Under the pieces are notes generated by a model. It did no database searches. It saw only the letters and a list, made by a program, of their open reading frames with translations, and was not told where the DNA came from. 64,000 bases of DNA from Salinicoccus albus DSM 19776 (GTDB lineage Bacteria; Bacillota; Bacilli; Staphylococcales; Salinicoccaceae): contig NZ_ARQJ01000028.1 of the NCBI RefSeq assembly GCF_000385175.1, positions 62,001-126,000 of the forward strand, given 5' to 3'. Positions 9,075-16,588 of this stretch are shown here, in pieces. A program made the translations under genes and the position numbers. Every line of letters starts with the position of its first letter. Within the stretch, counting starts at the first letter, position 1.

Positions 9075-10262
9075 TTGGCTAAAAGTGAGCATTTGACAGG
9101 CAGGATTTGGACGAAAGAGTTTATCATATTATTTCTTTATCATTTTATACTTATGTTTACAATGTATCTCTCCCTTGTGACCATCGGTAATTATGCGATC
9201 GAAAATTTTGGAGCCAGTGCGTCCACAGCTGGGCTGGTGGCCAGCATTTTCATCGTGGGCCGGGCGGTCTCCGGATTCCAGGTTAACCGGATCGGTGCCC
9301 GTAAAATCATGGTTATCGGGTCAATTCTATTCTTCGCGACGTATCTGCTTTATTTCGTAGATGGCGGGCTTATATTTCTCATTGCCGTGAGGTTCCTCAA
9401 CGGATTTACGACAGGCGTCATCAGTACGGCATTGAATACACTGGCCACCATATCCGTACCGGAAAACAGACGGGGGGAAGGCATCAGTTACTTCAGTCTG
9501 AGCTTTGTCATCGGCTCTGCCGTCGGACCATTTCTCGGATTCCTGATGCTTGATTACATCAGCTTCGGTGCGATGCAGTTTTATGCAATGCTGGCGGTGC
9601 TGCTCGTTACATTGATGCTGCCAATGGTAAAAACCAATAATATTGAGAAAGGGCATGTGCCTCCTAAAGAACGGTTCAGGATGATTGACGGAGATGCACT
9701 GCCGATGGGATTCTCAGTACTCTTCATGGGACTTGCTTACTCAGCAGTGCTGTCTTTTCTGAATATGTATGCCGTTGAAGTGGATCTGGTCACAGCAGCT
9801 GGTTTCTTCTTCCTGGTATATTCAGCAGTCGTGATGCTGACGCGTCCTTTCACAGGAAAGATACTCGACCAGAAAGGGGCAAATATTGTCCTGTATCCGG
9901 CGTTTATTGTTACAGCAGTTGGTTTCTATATACTTGGCAATTCATCAACAGGTCTTGTTCTGCTGGCTGCCGGTGCATTGATCGGACTCGGTTTCGGTAA
10001 CTTCCAGTCCATCGCACAAACGGTCAGTGTAAATCTGGCAGCAAAAGAAAACGTCGGACTCGCAACGTCCACATATTTCATTATGCTTGAAGTCGGGCTC
10101 GGTTTCGGTCCGTTTGTACTTGGTTATCTTGTGCCGTCACTTGGTTACGGCGGCTTATATCAAGGACTGGTATTGTCCATACTCCTGGCGATGATTATCT
10201 TCTATTTCGTGTACGGCAGACATGAAAGTTCCGAAAGAAATATGAAGACAAGCCATAAGTGA
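9075..10262 (+). CDS. MFS transporter, probable efflux pump
   Basis: 395 aa with about 12 hydrophobic segments and the MFS A-type loop (RAVSGFQVNRIGARKIMVIG, ~res 56-75). A second such loop, TRPFTGKILDQKGANIV, is at the start of the C-terminal half. The start is TTG behind AAGGAC. It is co-transcribed with the MarR regulator, which suggests export of a small toxic compound. It resembles the staphylococcal/bacillar MFS group often labelled YfkF/YwoG; substrate unknown. Confidence 0.9.
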   Translation: MAKSEHLTGRIWTKEFIILFLYHFILMFTMYLSLVTIGNYAIENFGASASTAGLVASIFIVGRAVSGFQVNRIGARKIMVIGSILFFATYLLYFVDGGLIFLIAVRFLNGFTTGVISTALNTLATISVPENRRGEGISYFSLSFVIGSAVGPFLGFLMLDYISFGAMQFYAMLAVLLVTLMLPMVKTNNIEKGHVPPKERFRMIDGDALPMGFSVLFMGLAYSAVLSFLNMYAVEVDLVTAAGFFFLVYSAVVMLTRPFTGKILDQKGANIVLYPAFIVTAVGFYILGNSSTGLVLLAAGALIGLGFGNFQSIAQTVSVNLAAKENVGLATSTYFIMLEVGLGFGPFVLGYLVPSLGYGGLYQGLVLSILLAMIIFYFVYGRHESSERNMKTSHK

Positions 10263-10271
10263 TAAAAAGAC

Positions 10272-10296
10272 AGGGTTCCAATGTGTGGGGAACCCT
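10272..10296 (+). terminator. Hairpin after the MFS gene
   Basis: AGGGTTCC (10272-10279) pairs with GGAACCCT (10289-10296). There is no good T-run, so it is a weak terminator. Confidence 0.5.
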
Positions 10297-10330
10297 TAAA
10301 GCTGAACTTTTGGTTAGGCGAATTTCGTAA

Positions 10331-10405
10331 AGGGGCTGGGACAAAAGTCCTGGTTAAAGCCAAAAATCCCCGAGTCAAAATCACATTTTGACTCGGGGAT
10401 TTTTA
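10331..10405 (+). terminator. GGGGCTGGGACAAAAGTCC motif plus 20-bp terminator stem
   Basis: A GGGGCTGGGACAAAAGTCC box (10332-10350) precedes a perfect 20-bp inverted repeat (10362-10381 and 10385-10404) with a three-base loop, A-rich on one side and T-rich on the other. From memory, similar 'ctgggacaaaa' boxes next to terminators recur in staphylococcal and lactobacillar intergenic regions. It also marks the left edge of the decayed AT-rich segment; 10405-10569 shows no gene. Confidence 0.85.
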
Positions 10406-10569
10406 TATAAATATAAGACAAAAAACAGTGATAAATCAGGGTTAAATTTAACCCAGAAAATATTTCAATAAACGGTCGATTATTGGAATGCTATTTTGCC
10501 TCTAAACTGTGTAAATCTTCCTATTAATTTCTGAAAATTTAATATTATTAGATTATACAAATATTGGCC

Positions 10570-10817
10570 ATGATTGGTGAACAAAAGCGCAGTGAATCTA
10601 AGAGAAGGCAAGCCCAAGGTGTAGCCATTGCAAAGGCCAAAGGCGTGTATAAAGGTCGGCTGACGCTTTACTCACCGAAAGCCAAAGACCCACAAAAAAG
10701 ACTTGTGTATCATCGTGTGGTCTCCGGCTAAAGGAAGAGATTGAGATATCTAAAATTGCGAAGGAGGGTGGTATTACACGGCAAACGATATACAGAATTA
10801 AGAATAATCTAGACTAG
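10570..10817 (+). pseudogene. Truncated, frameshifted serine recombinase (resolvase) remnant
   Basis: Only the C-terminal third of a Tn552/plasmid-type resolvase is left. Frame one reads MIGEQKRSESKRRQAQGVAI, then the GVYKGR hinge and YSPKAKDPQKR, and stops at 10731. A frame change near 10725 resumes with KIAKEGGITRQTIYRIK, the recombinase helix-turn-helix, to a stop at 10815-10817. The catalytic Ser domain is absent, so it is inactive. It marks an old plasmid or transposon insertion. Confidence 0.85.
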
Positions 10818-10921
10818 TTTCTATTATAAATACGTATATCTCCTAAAATTACTTATTATGATAAAATTGATGAAGTCATCTAGTTCACTTCTGTGCGGGT
10901 AGCATGGAAGGAGGTGACATC

Positions 10922-11014
10922 ATGTACAGCACCCTATTTGAGTTTCTTATTGCACCAATTACTGTCGATGGGATACTCACATTGTTCGCTTATTGGTTGG
11001 ATAATCGTGATTAA
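10922..11014 (+). CDS. Fst family type I toxin peptide
   Basis: 30 aa: MYSTLFEFLIAPITVDGILT followed by LFAYWLDNRD. This is the classic Fst/Ldr-like pattern: one membrane helix with the IAPI motif, then a WLDNR tail. It has a strong GGAGGTG site 4-5 bp before the ATG. Fst toxins insert in the membrane and are held in check by an antisense RNA sharing a bidirectional terminator and direct repeats; both are present here. Family members occur on plasmids and chromosomes of Gram-positive cocci. Confidence 0.88.
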   Translation: MYSTLFEFLIAPITVDGILTLFAYWLDNRD

Positions 11015-11039
11015 TGACTAGATGACTAGACCAATACAC

Positions 11040-11108
11040 CAAATAAAACCCCCAATCTACAGCCATAGATTGGGGGTTCGGTGTTTCATGTACAACATCC
11101 TATTTGTT
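11040..11108 (-). ncRNA. Predicted antisense RNA (RNAII-like) of the Fst locus
   Basis: A minus-strand -10 box TATAAT (plus coordinates 11115-11120) would start an RNA near 11108 running toward the toxin gene and ending in the shared terminator at 11047-11078. Its first bases carry CATGTACAACATCCTATTTG (plus strand 11087-11106). This repeats, with two mismatches, the toxin start region at 10921-10940. In pAD1-type loci such direct repeats pair the antitoxin with the toxin message at its initiation region. Ends are predicted, not measured. Confidence 0.6.
11047..11078. terminator. Bidirectional terminator shared by Fst toxin and antitoxin RNA
   Basis: AACCCCCAATCT (11047-11058) and AGATTGGGGGTT (11067-11078) form a perfect 12-bp stem with an 8-base loop, flanked by A-rich and T-rich ends. 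Confidence 0.88.
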
Positions 11109-11298
11109 AATTATATTATAACATGTTCATGCTGACCCGTAAATAAACCAAGCTATATAGAGCCGTTTAAAGACAGGTTACGTCTCCTTCTGCATGCTGA
11201 TAGTTCTAACTTGCCTTAAAAACGCTCTGTGTTTTAGTATTTTTTTCCAGAAAGTTGTTTTTCGCCGTTAAATCTGTTGATATATACAACATTAAAAT

Positions 11299-11508
11299 TC
11301 AAAAAATTATATTACTTATTCTTTTCTTTTTCATTTTTCTACAAAAACCCAATCTAATCCTAATCCTCTCACATATTTCATATCCGTTCGGGTTGACGGC
11401 ACAGTATTCTGAGACTCTATCTTCGATATCATACTCGATAAGATGAATTTCTCTTTTCAAATAGTGATAATCTTCAATGAGTCCATAAAATTTTTCAGCA
11501 TAAGACAT
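11299..11508 (-). CDS. Hypothetical protein, 69 aa
   Basis: A small charged protein starting MSYAEKFYGLIEDYHYLKRE and ending in a very basic tail (RKMKKKR). The frame is open upstream to 11658, but the ATG at 11506-11508 has an AAGAGGCGC site and the upstream stretch matches a dispersed repeat, so the short form is preferred. Acid/base-rich helices suggest a small phage- or plasmid-derived regulator. I do not recognise a family. Confidence 0.45.
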   Translation of the reverse strand: MSYAEKFYGLIEDYHYLKREIHLIEYDIEDRVSEYCAVNPNGYEICERIRIRLGFCRKMKKKRISNIIF

Positions 11509-11584
11509 ATAAGCGCCTCTTTTGTTATTGATTCCAATTTCCTCTTGATTTAATCCAAAAATAATCAAAAATGTTCTCAACATG

Positions 11585-11665
11585 AATGGGCATCTACTGT
11601 TTTTCGAGCATAGGCGAGAAAGTTTTACGCAGACATCGCTCACGACGTATAAGTGCACCCTTACG
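11585..11665. repeat. Dispersed repeat, partial copy
   Basis: This stretch aligns with 48655-48735. Both contain ACTGTTTTTC (Ga/Aa) AGC, then AGGCGA, then an acgtcg/acatcg block, and end GTATAAGTGCACCCT. About three quarters of bases match by eye. The second copy continues into the larger repeat described at 48507-48735. Confidence 0.6.
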
Positions 11666-11752
11666 GGAGAATATTATTAAAAATAATTTTATACCTTCAT
11701 AAAAGTTTAGAAAACACTCAGGAAGGCTGATTTGGCTTTTTGGTTGGATACT

Positions 11753-12247
11753 TTATTCTTTATGAAATTCTCTTCTAGAGTCTGTCGAGTCTCTGTCATC
11801 GTGCTTCGATTGTTTCATGTGATTCTCGTAGTCTTTTATACGGATCATTTTTTGACTTTCTTTTTTAGCTTCAGAAAAATAGTGTCCTTCAAAAGTGTCT
11901 TTATCAATAATTGTTTTCGGATGTTTTCAAATCTCAAATTCAGAGGCCAAAAATAAATTGTTGATGCTGACCCCGGGATTCACATGATTCATTATGCTGT
12001 TCAACTCTTCGAGTTGTGCTTCTATCTCATTCATCTTCTGCAATGTTTTAAATTCAACGGAGTCATGCTTGATCATTCCTGAAAGCAGGTAATGATCCAA
12101 CGCCTGGATTAAAACCTCTTTTTCTGTTTTGATGTCTTTGGCCGTCGTTATTGCGTGTATCTTTGAAACGGTATCTGATTCAAAATCATATGCTCTTACG
12201 AGAATTAAAGACTTTAAAGTTTTCGTTGTTATGAGTTTCGCATATCC
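11753..12247 (-). pseudogene. Decayed gene with in-frame stops, possibly plasmid-derived
   Basis: One minus-strand frame stays protein-like for ~165 codons but is broken by TGA at 11927-11929, bounded by TAG at 12248-12250, and has no start. It reads ILVRAYDFESDTVSKIHAI, then KTEKEVLIQALDHYLLSGMI (RHH-like spacing), a coiled-coil-like KMNEIEAQLEELNSIM, and after the stop KDTFEGHYFSEAKKESQKM to HKE. Continuation in the same frame on both sides of the TGA shows a real former gene. Family unknown; a plasmid-type DNA-binding protein is a guess. Confidence 0.6.
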
Positions 12248-12364
12248 CTAGAAAGTTAAATAAGCTTCCCTCAGCATTTTTCATCTATTGAAAGGATAGT
12301 TTCCGGGTCGGTTTTAACACTAGAAATCCGTAAATCACATGTAAACGTTTTACATGATGTCTCT

Positions 12365-12462
12365 GCGAAAAAATTTCTCTTTGACACGTAACAATATAGT
12401 GAAGATCCATTTATGCCGAAAAAACTTTTGGTTGCTGACAGACCCTAAATAAACTAAAAGAC
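12365..12462 (-). repeat. Dispersed repeat, inverted copy
   Basis: On the minus strand this reads CTTTTAGTTTA..AGGGTCTGTCAGCA followed by CAAAAGTTTTTTCGGCATAA and ATGGATC. It matches 13864-13930 and 48600-48670, which lie on the plus strand. Together with 13864-13930 it forms an inverted pair around the bacteriocin-like gene. Confidence 0.65.
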
Positions 12463-12550
12463 AATAGGAATAAAATTGTAAAGATCGTCCTTTATTCTTT
12501 GTATGACTGTGTTAGTGTTAGGGAGAAATTTATTTTGAAGGTGCAAGAAA

Positions 12551-13066
12551 ATGATTAGAACATTTGAAAATTCTATGGGTTTAAAACTGATTTTGTCTTT
12601 TGTATTAATATTTTCAGTTTTGAGCTCTTTTAACTTTGCAGAAGCATCTGATTCGGAGACTTCAGATGAAAGTATGGTCTATTTTGAAAAAGTAAATGAT
12701 AGTATTATGAAGTTGAATATTGAAAATGGGGAAGGATATATTGATGAGAATGGTAATGCTCGTATTAAAGATAATGTGACAGGGACTATTGCAGATTTGC
12801 CTGCTGAATCTGTAGACAAAAATGGAGCGCCTGTTAATCTAGTTTATAAGAAAGATGGAAATGACTTATTAGTCGAGTACCATTCACAAATTCAACCTTT
12901 TGGAGTTGCGGAATGTGCGTTAGGGACTGTAGGATCTACTGGTAGTGGAGCGCTTGCTGGTATGGGCATTGGTGCAATGGGCGCAACCCCTGTCACTGTA
13001 TTAGGCGGTGGAGTCTTTGGGGGTGCTTTTTCAGGTATGACTGGAGCAGCTACTTTTTGTTTCTAA
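12551..13066 (+). CDS. Secreted Gly-rich two-cysteine protein, bacteriocin-like precursor
   Basis: 171 aa. A Sec signal peptide (res ~1-33, hydrophobic LKLILSFVLIFSVLSSFNFA then EASDS) is followed by an acidic propeptide-like region (~34-122) and a glycine/alanine-rich hydrophobic C-terminus (~123-171) holding only two Cys, in AECALGT and at the end TFCF. Cys spacing and GxxxG content fit a disulfide-closed pore-forming bacteriocin released from a long precursor. It has a GAAGGTG site 7 bp upstream. A 55-aa two-TM ORF follows after 12 bp. It lies in a decayed accessory segment. Function is inferred; no exact family recognised. Confidence 0.7.
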   Translation: MIRTFENSMGLKLILSFVLIFSVLSSFNFAEASDSETSDESMVYFEKVNDSIMKLNIENGEGYIDENGNARIKDNVTGTIADLPAESVDKNGAPVNLVYKKDGNDLLVEYHSQIQPFGVAECALGTVGSTGSGALAGMGIGAMGATPVTVLGGGVFGGAFSGMTGAATFCF

Positions 13067-13078
13067 CAGGTGATAATT

Positions 13079-13246
13079 ATGAAAAAATTATTATTAAGTA
13101 GGAAATTTTCTTATATTTACTTTTTAACTTCACTATTTTTATTGGCGTTGTTCTTTACTTTAGATGGTGACATCATTGTTTCATTACCAGTGGTTTTTAT
13201 ACTTATTTTTTTAGGTATCTATTCATTTTTAGAAATAGAAAAATAA
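13079..13246 (+). CDS. Small two-TM membrane protein, putative immunity
   Basis: 55 aa, begins MKKLLLSRKFSYIYFLTSLF and ends IYSFLEIEK. Two hydrophobic helices (~res 12-28 and 32-51) are separated by LDGD. An AACAGGTGATAATT ribosome site precedes the ATG, 12 bp after the secreted Gly-rich protein, so the two are one unit. Small basic-start, two-TM proteins beside class II bacteriocins usually confer self-immunity; that role is inference here. Confidence 0.65.
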   Translation: MKKLLLSRKFSYIYFLTSLFLLALFFTLDGDIIVSLPVVFILIFLGIYSFLEIEK

Positions 13247-13521
13247 AAAAGAGTTTTCTCTTATATTGATACGAAAGAATATTATTTTATCTGAAACTAA
13301 CATCAATGCTGCGAATAACCAGTAGCATTAACCAGCGCATTTAGTCATCTCCCACGTTGTTTCCCGGACTCTAAATCACTGTACACCGTCATTAGCCGCT
13401 GTATTAATAACATAAGCTTCTTTTGTTATTTCTGGTATCAAGAGAAGAAGCAACCAGATTTTTTGTCACAAAAATTCTGCGCTTCAAAACCTCAAAAAAT
13501 GCTTGTAAAGTAGGCTTACCA

Positions 13522-13722
13522 ATGGAATTATTAATTATAGCTTTATACTTCATTTTTGGAATTTCATCATTTTCTTTAGCTATATCTTCAATATTATCGA
13601 TTCTACAAATCCTTAATATTTGGAAGGTTGATTCCATCAACTTTCTAACTTTTTTTGCAATATCAATATCAATTTTTATTGTATCACTGATAATACTAAT
13701 CATAATCGGATATTTACATTAA
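13522..13722 (+). CDS. Hypothetical hydrophobic protein, 66 aa
   Basis: Starts MELLIIALYFIFGISSF and has two long hydrophobic helices (~res 3-28 and ~43-64) with a short polar link NIWKVDS. A weak GTAGG lies 7 bp before the ATG. The frame is open further upstream to 13423, but there it has no site. It could be another immunity- or holin-like peptide of the same accessory segment, or chance in AT-rich DNA. Confidence 0.4.
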   Translation: MELLIIALYFIFGISSFSLAISSILSILQILNIWKVDSINFLTFFAISISIFIVSLIILIIIGYLH

Positions 13723-13763
13723 CCAAACATCATTCAGTCATGAATTTGCTATGGCTTTTCTAT

Positions 13764-13935
13764 TTTTATTCCAATTTCCTTTTGGTTCCTGATGCGCTGC
13801 GACCCTAAAAACCCAAAAAGCTGCCGGCAGGCGAACTTGATACCTCATGTCCGCCTGCCGGCTTTTTAGTTTAACTTAGGGTCGGTCAGCATCAAAAAGT
13901 TTTCTCGGCATAAATCAATCTCTATTGTTTATCCT
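13764..13935 (+). repeat. Dispersed repeat with hairpin, full copy 1
   Basis: This segment aligns with 48505-48680. It has a shared ATTCCA(a/g)TTTCCTTTTGG start, then CCCTAAAAACCCAAAA(A)GCTG, a hairpin, then TTTTTAGTTTA..AGGGT and CAAAA(A)GTTTTCTCGG(c/t)ATAAAT. The hairpin arms are 13815-13833 and 13852-13867. Arm changes between the copies are paired (GGCAG/CTGCC here, GGTAG/CTACC there), so the structure has been conserved. Confidence 0.75.
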
Positions 13936-14192
13936 AAACGTAACCTGGAAAAAATTCGAACCGTTTTTTATCAGTATTTAGAATTCCACAACGTTTCTAA
14001 AACTGGCATAAAACGCGTCTAAAGGGCATTTTTTTATTTAGAAAACATGCACACGTTTGAAATAAGAACAGCATCGTATTTAACTCAATTCGATCGTAAT
14101 TAAAATTACTATACTCAACCTTTGACTACCTTTTTTATCGGCGGCACGATGGGTCATTTGCATATAATTTCTTATTACATTTAAGTTTTCAT
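13936..14192. other. AT-rich non-coding stretch
   Basis: No ORF, stem-loop or promoter is convincing in this interval. It separates the decayed accessory segment from the tetR promoter at 14193. Confidence 0.4.
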
Positions 14193-14243
14193 TTTACATC
14201 TGATAAGAATAATGTATACTACAAATAGATACCAACGGTCGGT
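14193..14243 (+). promoter_or_regulatory. tetR-ABC operon promoter and operator candidate
   Basis: TTTACA (14193-14198) and TATACT (14215-14220) with a 16-bp spacer. Downstream, the imperfect palindrome ACCAACGGTCGGT (14231-14243) lies between the promoter and the gene, a plausible TetR autorepression site. Confidence 0.6.
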
Positions 14244-14262
14244 TTTTAATAGGGGAGATATG

Positions 14263-14922
14263 ATGACTAAATATAATTCACAAGAAACGATTTTCAAAAT
14301 TACATCAACTGCCAGTACACTATTTATCAGTAAAGGGTACGATAATACCAGCATTCAGGACATTATCAATGGGGCAGGGATGTCCAAAGGGGCAATCTAT
14401 CATCACTTTGAATCGAAAGAAGATATATTACAGGCGATTCTCCATTCTCATGGTGAGGATATTGTCAAAACAATGCATTCTTACTTAAAAGATAACCAGT
14501 CACTGACGGCAAAAGAGAAATTACGCGGAGTTTTAAGAAAAAACTGGGGTTACATTGAGTCGCATCAATTAGAGGATATGATGCTTTCGCAAAACAAGAA
14601 TGCACCATTCATCCTGGGCGCGCTGCAAGTATCATTAAAGCGCAGTGCCCCGCTGATAGCAGACATTATGCGGGAAGGGGAATCGGATGGCTCATTAAGT
14701 GTTCATTATCCGGAAGAATGTGCAGCAGTATTCTTCCTGCTGATTAATTTCTGGTGTGCCCCGATTTTAATTGAAGGCAGTATCAATGATTTAGAAAAGA
14801 GATTGAAGTTTCTGCAGCATTTGATGGAAACCATGGGTGCCGATATCGTTGAAGATGAAATGATTGATCACATTCTGCGGACATACACTCATGTAGAGCA
14901 TGATCAGGGGGGGCAAATGTGA
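14263..14922 (+). CDS. TetR family transcriptional regulator
   Basis: 219 aa from the second of two adjacent ATGs, placed 5 bp after AGGGGAG; an upstream ATG at 14212 falls inside the promoter. The TetR helix-turn-helix is at ~res 14-60 (FISKGYDNTSIQDIINGAGM, then KGAIYHHFESKEDIL). The C-terminal ligand domain is unassigned. Its TGA overlaps the GTG start of the ABC ATPase gene (GTGA), so it is translationally coupled to the transporter it probably controls. Confidence 0.9.
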   Translation: MTKYNSQETIFKITSTASTLFISKGYDNTSIQDIINGAGMSKGAIYHHFESKEDILQAILHSHGEDIVKTMHSYLKDNQSLTAKEKLRGVLRKNWGYIESHQLEDMMLSQNKNAPFILGALQVSLKRSAPLIADIMREGESDGSLSVHYPEECAAVFFLLINFWCAPILIEGSINDLEKRLKFLQHLMETMGADIVEDEMIDHILRTYTHVEHDQGGQM

Positions 14923-15632
14923 AAGTGAAAACTGCTGATGTTTCAAAATTATACGATTCATATGAAGTGTTGAAACGGATAAATATGAATGTTGATGATG
15001 GAAATATATACGGGCTGCTCGGCCCCAATGGTGCCGGTAAATCAACCTTGCTAAAAATGTTAAGTGGTTTAAACGCACCTTCTTTGGGTGAAGTATATTT
15101 TAACGGAAATGCACTTCATATTGATGATGGACATGTGAAGCCGTTGATTGGTTCAGTAATTGAAACACCAGTATTCTATAATCATTTGAGTGCGTATGAA
15201 AACTTATCCATCCACCTTGAGTACATGAATACTGACCATTTAACCATTGAAGAAGCTTTGACAATTGTCGGTCTCAAGACGGCTGGCGACCTTCCCGTTG
15301 CAAAATTTTCACTGGGCATGAGGCAGCGTCTGGCTGTCGCACGCGCCTTTATCCATCTGCCTGAATTGCTTGTGCTGGATGAACCGTTAAATGGGCTTGA
15401 TCCTAAAGGGGTAAAAGAAATGAGAGCACTGTTCAAAAAGCTGAGGGGTCAATTTGACATGACTCTGATCATATCCAGTCATATTTTGAATGAGATCGAA
15501 CATGTTGCTGATGAAATCGGCATACTGCACAAGGGGGAACTATTAACGGAAGTATCGATGCAGACATTAAAGATCAATTATCCGGATGGGATAGAAACAT
15601 TTTTCTTTAACATGACCGAAGGGGATGGATAA
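14919..15632 (+). CDS. ABC transporter ATP-binding protein
   Basis: 237 aa with Walker A GPNGAGKS at 35-42, signature SLGMRQ at 131-136 and Walker B LLVLDEP at 150-156. The ...LGMRQRL form of the signature is typical of exporters of the BcrA/lantibiotic-resistance/CcmA type. GTG start overlapping tetR and an 8-bp overlap with the permease gene show one operon. It probably exports a drug, peptide or lipid with the downstream membrane protein. Confidence 0.93.
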   Translation: MKVKTADVSKLYDSYEVLKRINMNVDDGNIYGLLGPNGAGKSTLLKMLSGLNAPSLGEVYFNGNALHIDDGHVKPLIGSVIETPVFYNHLSAYENLSIHLEYMNTDHLTIEEALTIVGLKTAGDLPVAKFSLGMRQRLAVARAFIHLPELLVLDEPLNGLDPKGVKEMRALFKKLRGQFDMTLIISSHILNEIEHVADEIGILHKGELLTEVSMQTLKINYPDGIETFFFNMTEGDG

Positions 15633-16341
15633 ATTGCTCAAATTAATCAGACTGGAGTACAGGAAGACCAATTTAAGACCATATACATTAAGCGTGATTA
15701 TCGCAACAATACTGTTTATAGGATTTATATACCTGTTTGCTTATATTCCCCGAATAGATGAAGATCCTGAACTCTTGATGTTCGCGGAATACTCCACGGT
15801 GTCAGGGTTGTTAATCCTTGTCAGTTTGACCACGTACAGTGTGCTTGCTAGCGCAATGTTTGCCAAAATGGTTATCGATACATTCGACGCAAACAGTTTA
15901 ACACTGATCTACAGTTATCCGGTGAGACGTTCAGCGATACTCTTATCCAAAATCATTGCGGTGTTGCTGTTTACTGCGGCCGCTATGATGATTTCAAATA
16001 CGGTTGTCTTTACACTGTTCTTCCTGACGGAATCCATATCGCCGCTGGTCAATGACACATTTGTATCTTCGGTGGTTTTAGATGCTCTGTCCCTGACTCT
16101 GCTTTCGATGGCTGCTATGAGTGCAATAAGTGTTACAGCGATGACAATCGGACTTTACAGACAGTCTGTTCCGTTAACGATTATTTCAACCGTTGTCATC
16201 CTTGCTTCTACAAATAATGTATTTATGGAAGTACTCTCCAACCCAGTCATATTACTTGTCACTCTGGTTCTATGTATTGTCGTGCTGAGTGTATCGACAT
16301 TATTAGCCGCTAAACATGTCCGGGATTTGGAGGTGGCCTGA
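15625..16341 (+). CDS. ABC transporter permease (ABC-2 like)
   Basis: 238 aa with six hydrophobic segments, no catalytic domain, and a basic N-terminus MDKLLKLIRLEYRKTNLRPY typical of ABC-2/BcrB-type permeases. Overlaps the ATPase gene, so it is the membrane partner. No substrate can be read from the sequence. Confidence 0.85.
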   Translation: MDKLLKLIRLEYRKTNLRPYTLSVIIATILFIGFIYLFAYIPRIDEDPELLMFAEYSTVSGLLILVSLTTYSVLASAMFAKMVIDTFDANSLTLIYSYPVRRSAILLSKIIAVLLFTAAAMMISNTVVFTLFFLTESISPLVNDTFVSSVVLDALSLTLLSMAAMSAISVTAMTIGLYRQSVPLTIISTVVILASTNNVFMEVLSNPVILLVTLVLCIVVLSVSTLLAAKHVRDLEVA

Positions 16342-16542
16342 ATGATCCAGTTGACGTTACTGTTTATATCCATGAACCAGGGGATCAATATACTGAATAT
16401 TGTCTTTGCAGTTATGCTGATCTTTGCTGGAGCCTTTGTTTTGCGAAAGTTCAAGAAAAATTGGCAGGTAAATACGGGGATTATTTTGATTTTAGTCGGG
16501 GGACTGACTCTCGTGTTTAATGTGGTGATGATAGTAATATAA
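16342..16542 (+). CDS. Small membrane protein of the ABC operon
   Basis: 66 aa with two hydrophobic helices (~res 10-34 and 42-65) around a basic loop RKFKKNWQVN. The ATG follows the permease stop directly with an upstream GGAGGTGG site, so it is translated from the same message. Unknown family; likely an accessory part of the transporter. Confidence 0.7.
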   Translation: MIQLTLLFISMNQGINILNIVFAVMLIFAGAFVLRKFKKNWQVNTGIILILVGGLTLVFNVVMIVI

Positions 16543-16588
16543 TTCTCAGTGATAACATTGTCCTTAGGATAGCTGTAGGAGGGTAATT

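Noticed and set aside
11255-11446. 63-aa hydrophobic plus-strand ORF
   Set aside because: Antisense to the 69-aa ORF; no ribosome site, AT-rich composition explains the hydrophobic codons.
11585-11665. Possible SCC attachment-like GTATAAGTG sequence
   Set aside because: The core resembles staphylococcal att words only over a few bases, there is no rlmH end or ccr gene, and the match is explained by the dispersed repeat.
11732-11956. 74-aa plus-strand ORF rich in F and V
   Set aside because: It is the antisense of the decayed minus-strand gene (11753-12247), which has far better protein character.
13404-13703. 99-aa minus-strand ORF
   Set aside because: Opposite the two-TM plus-strand ORF (13522-13722); no start site and low-complexity I/K content. 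Both could be chance; the plus one has the better SD.
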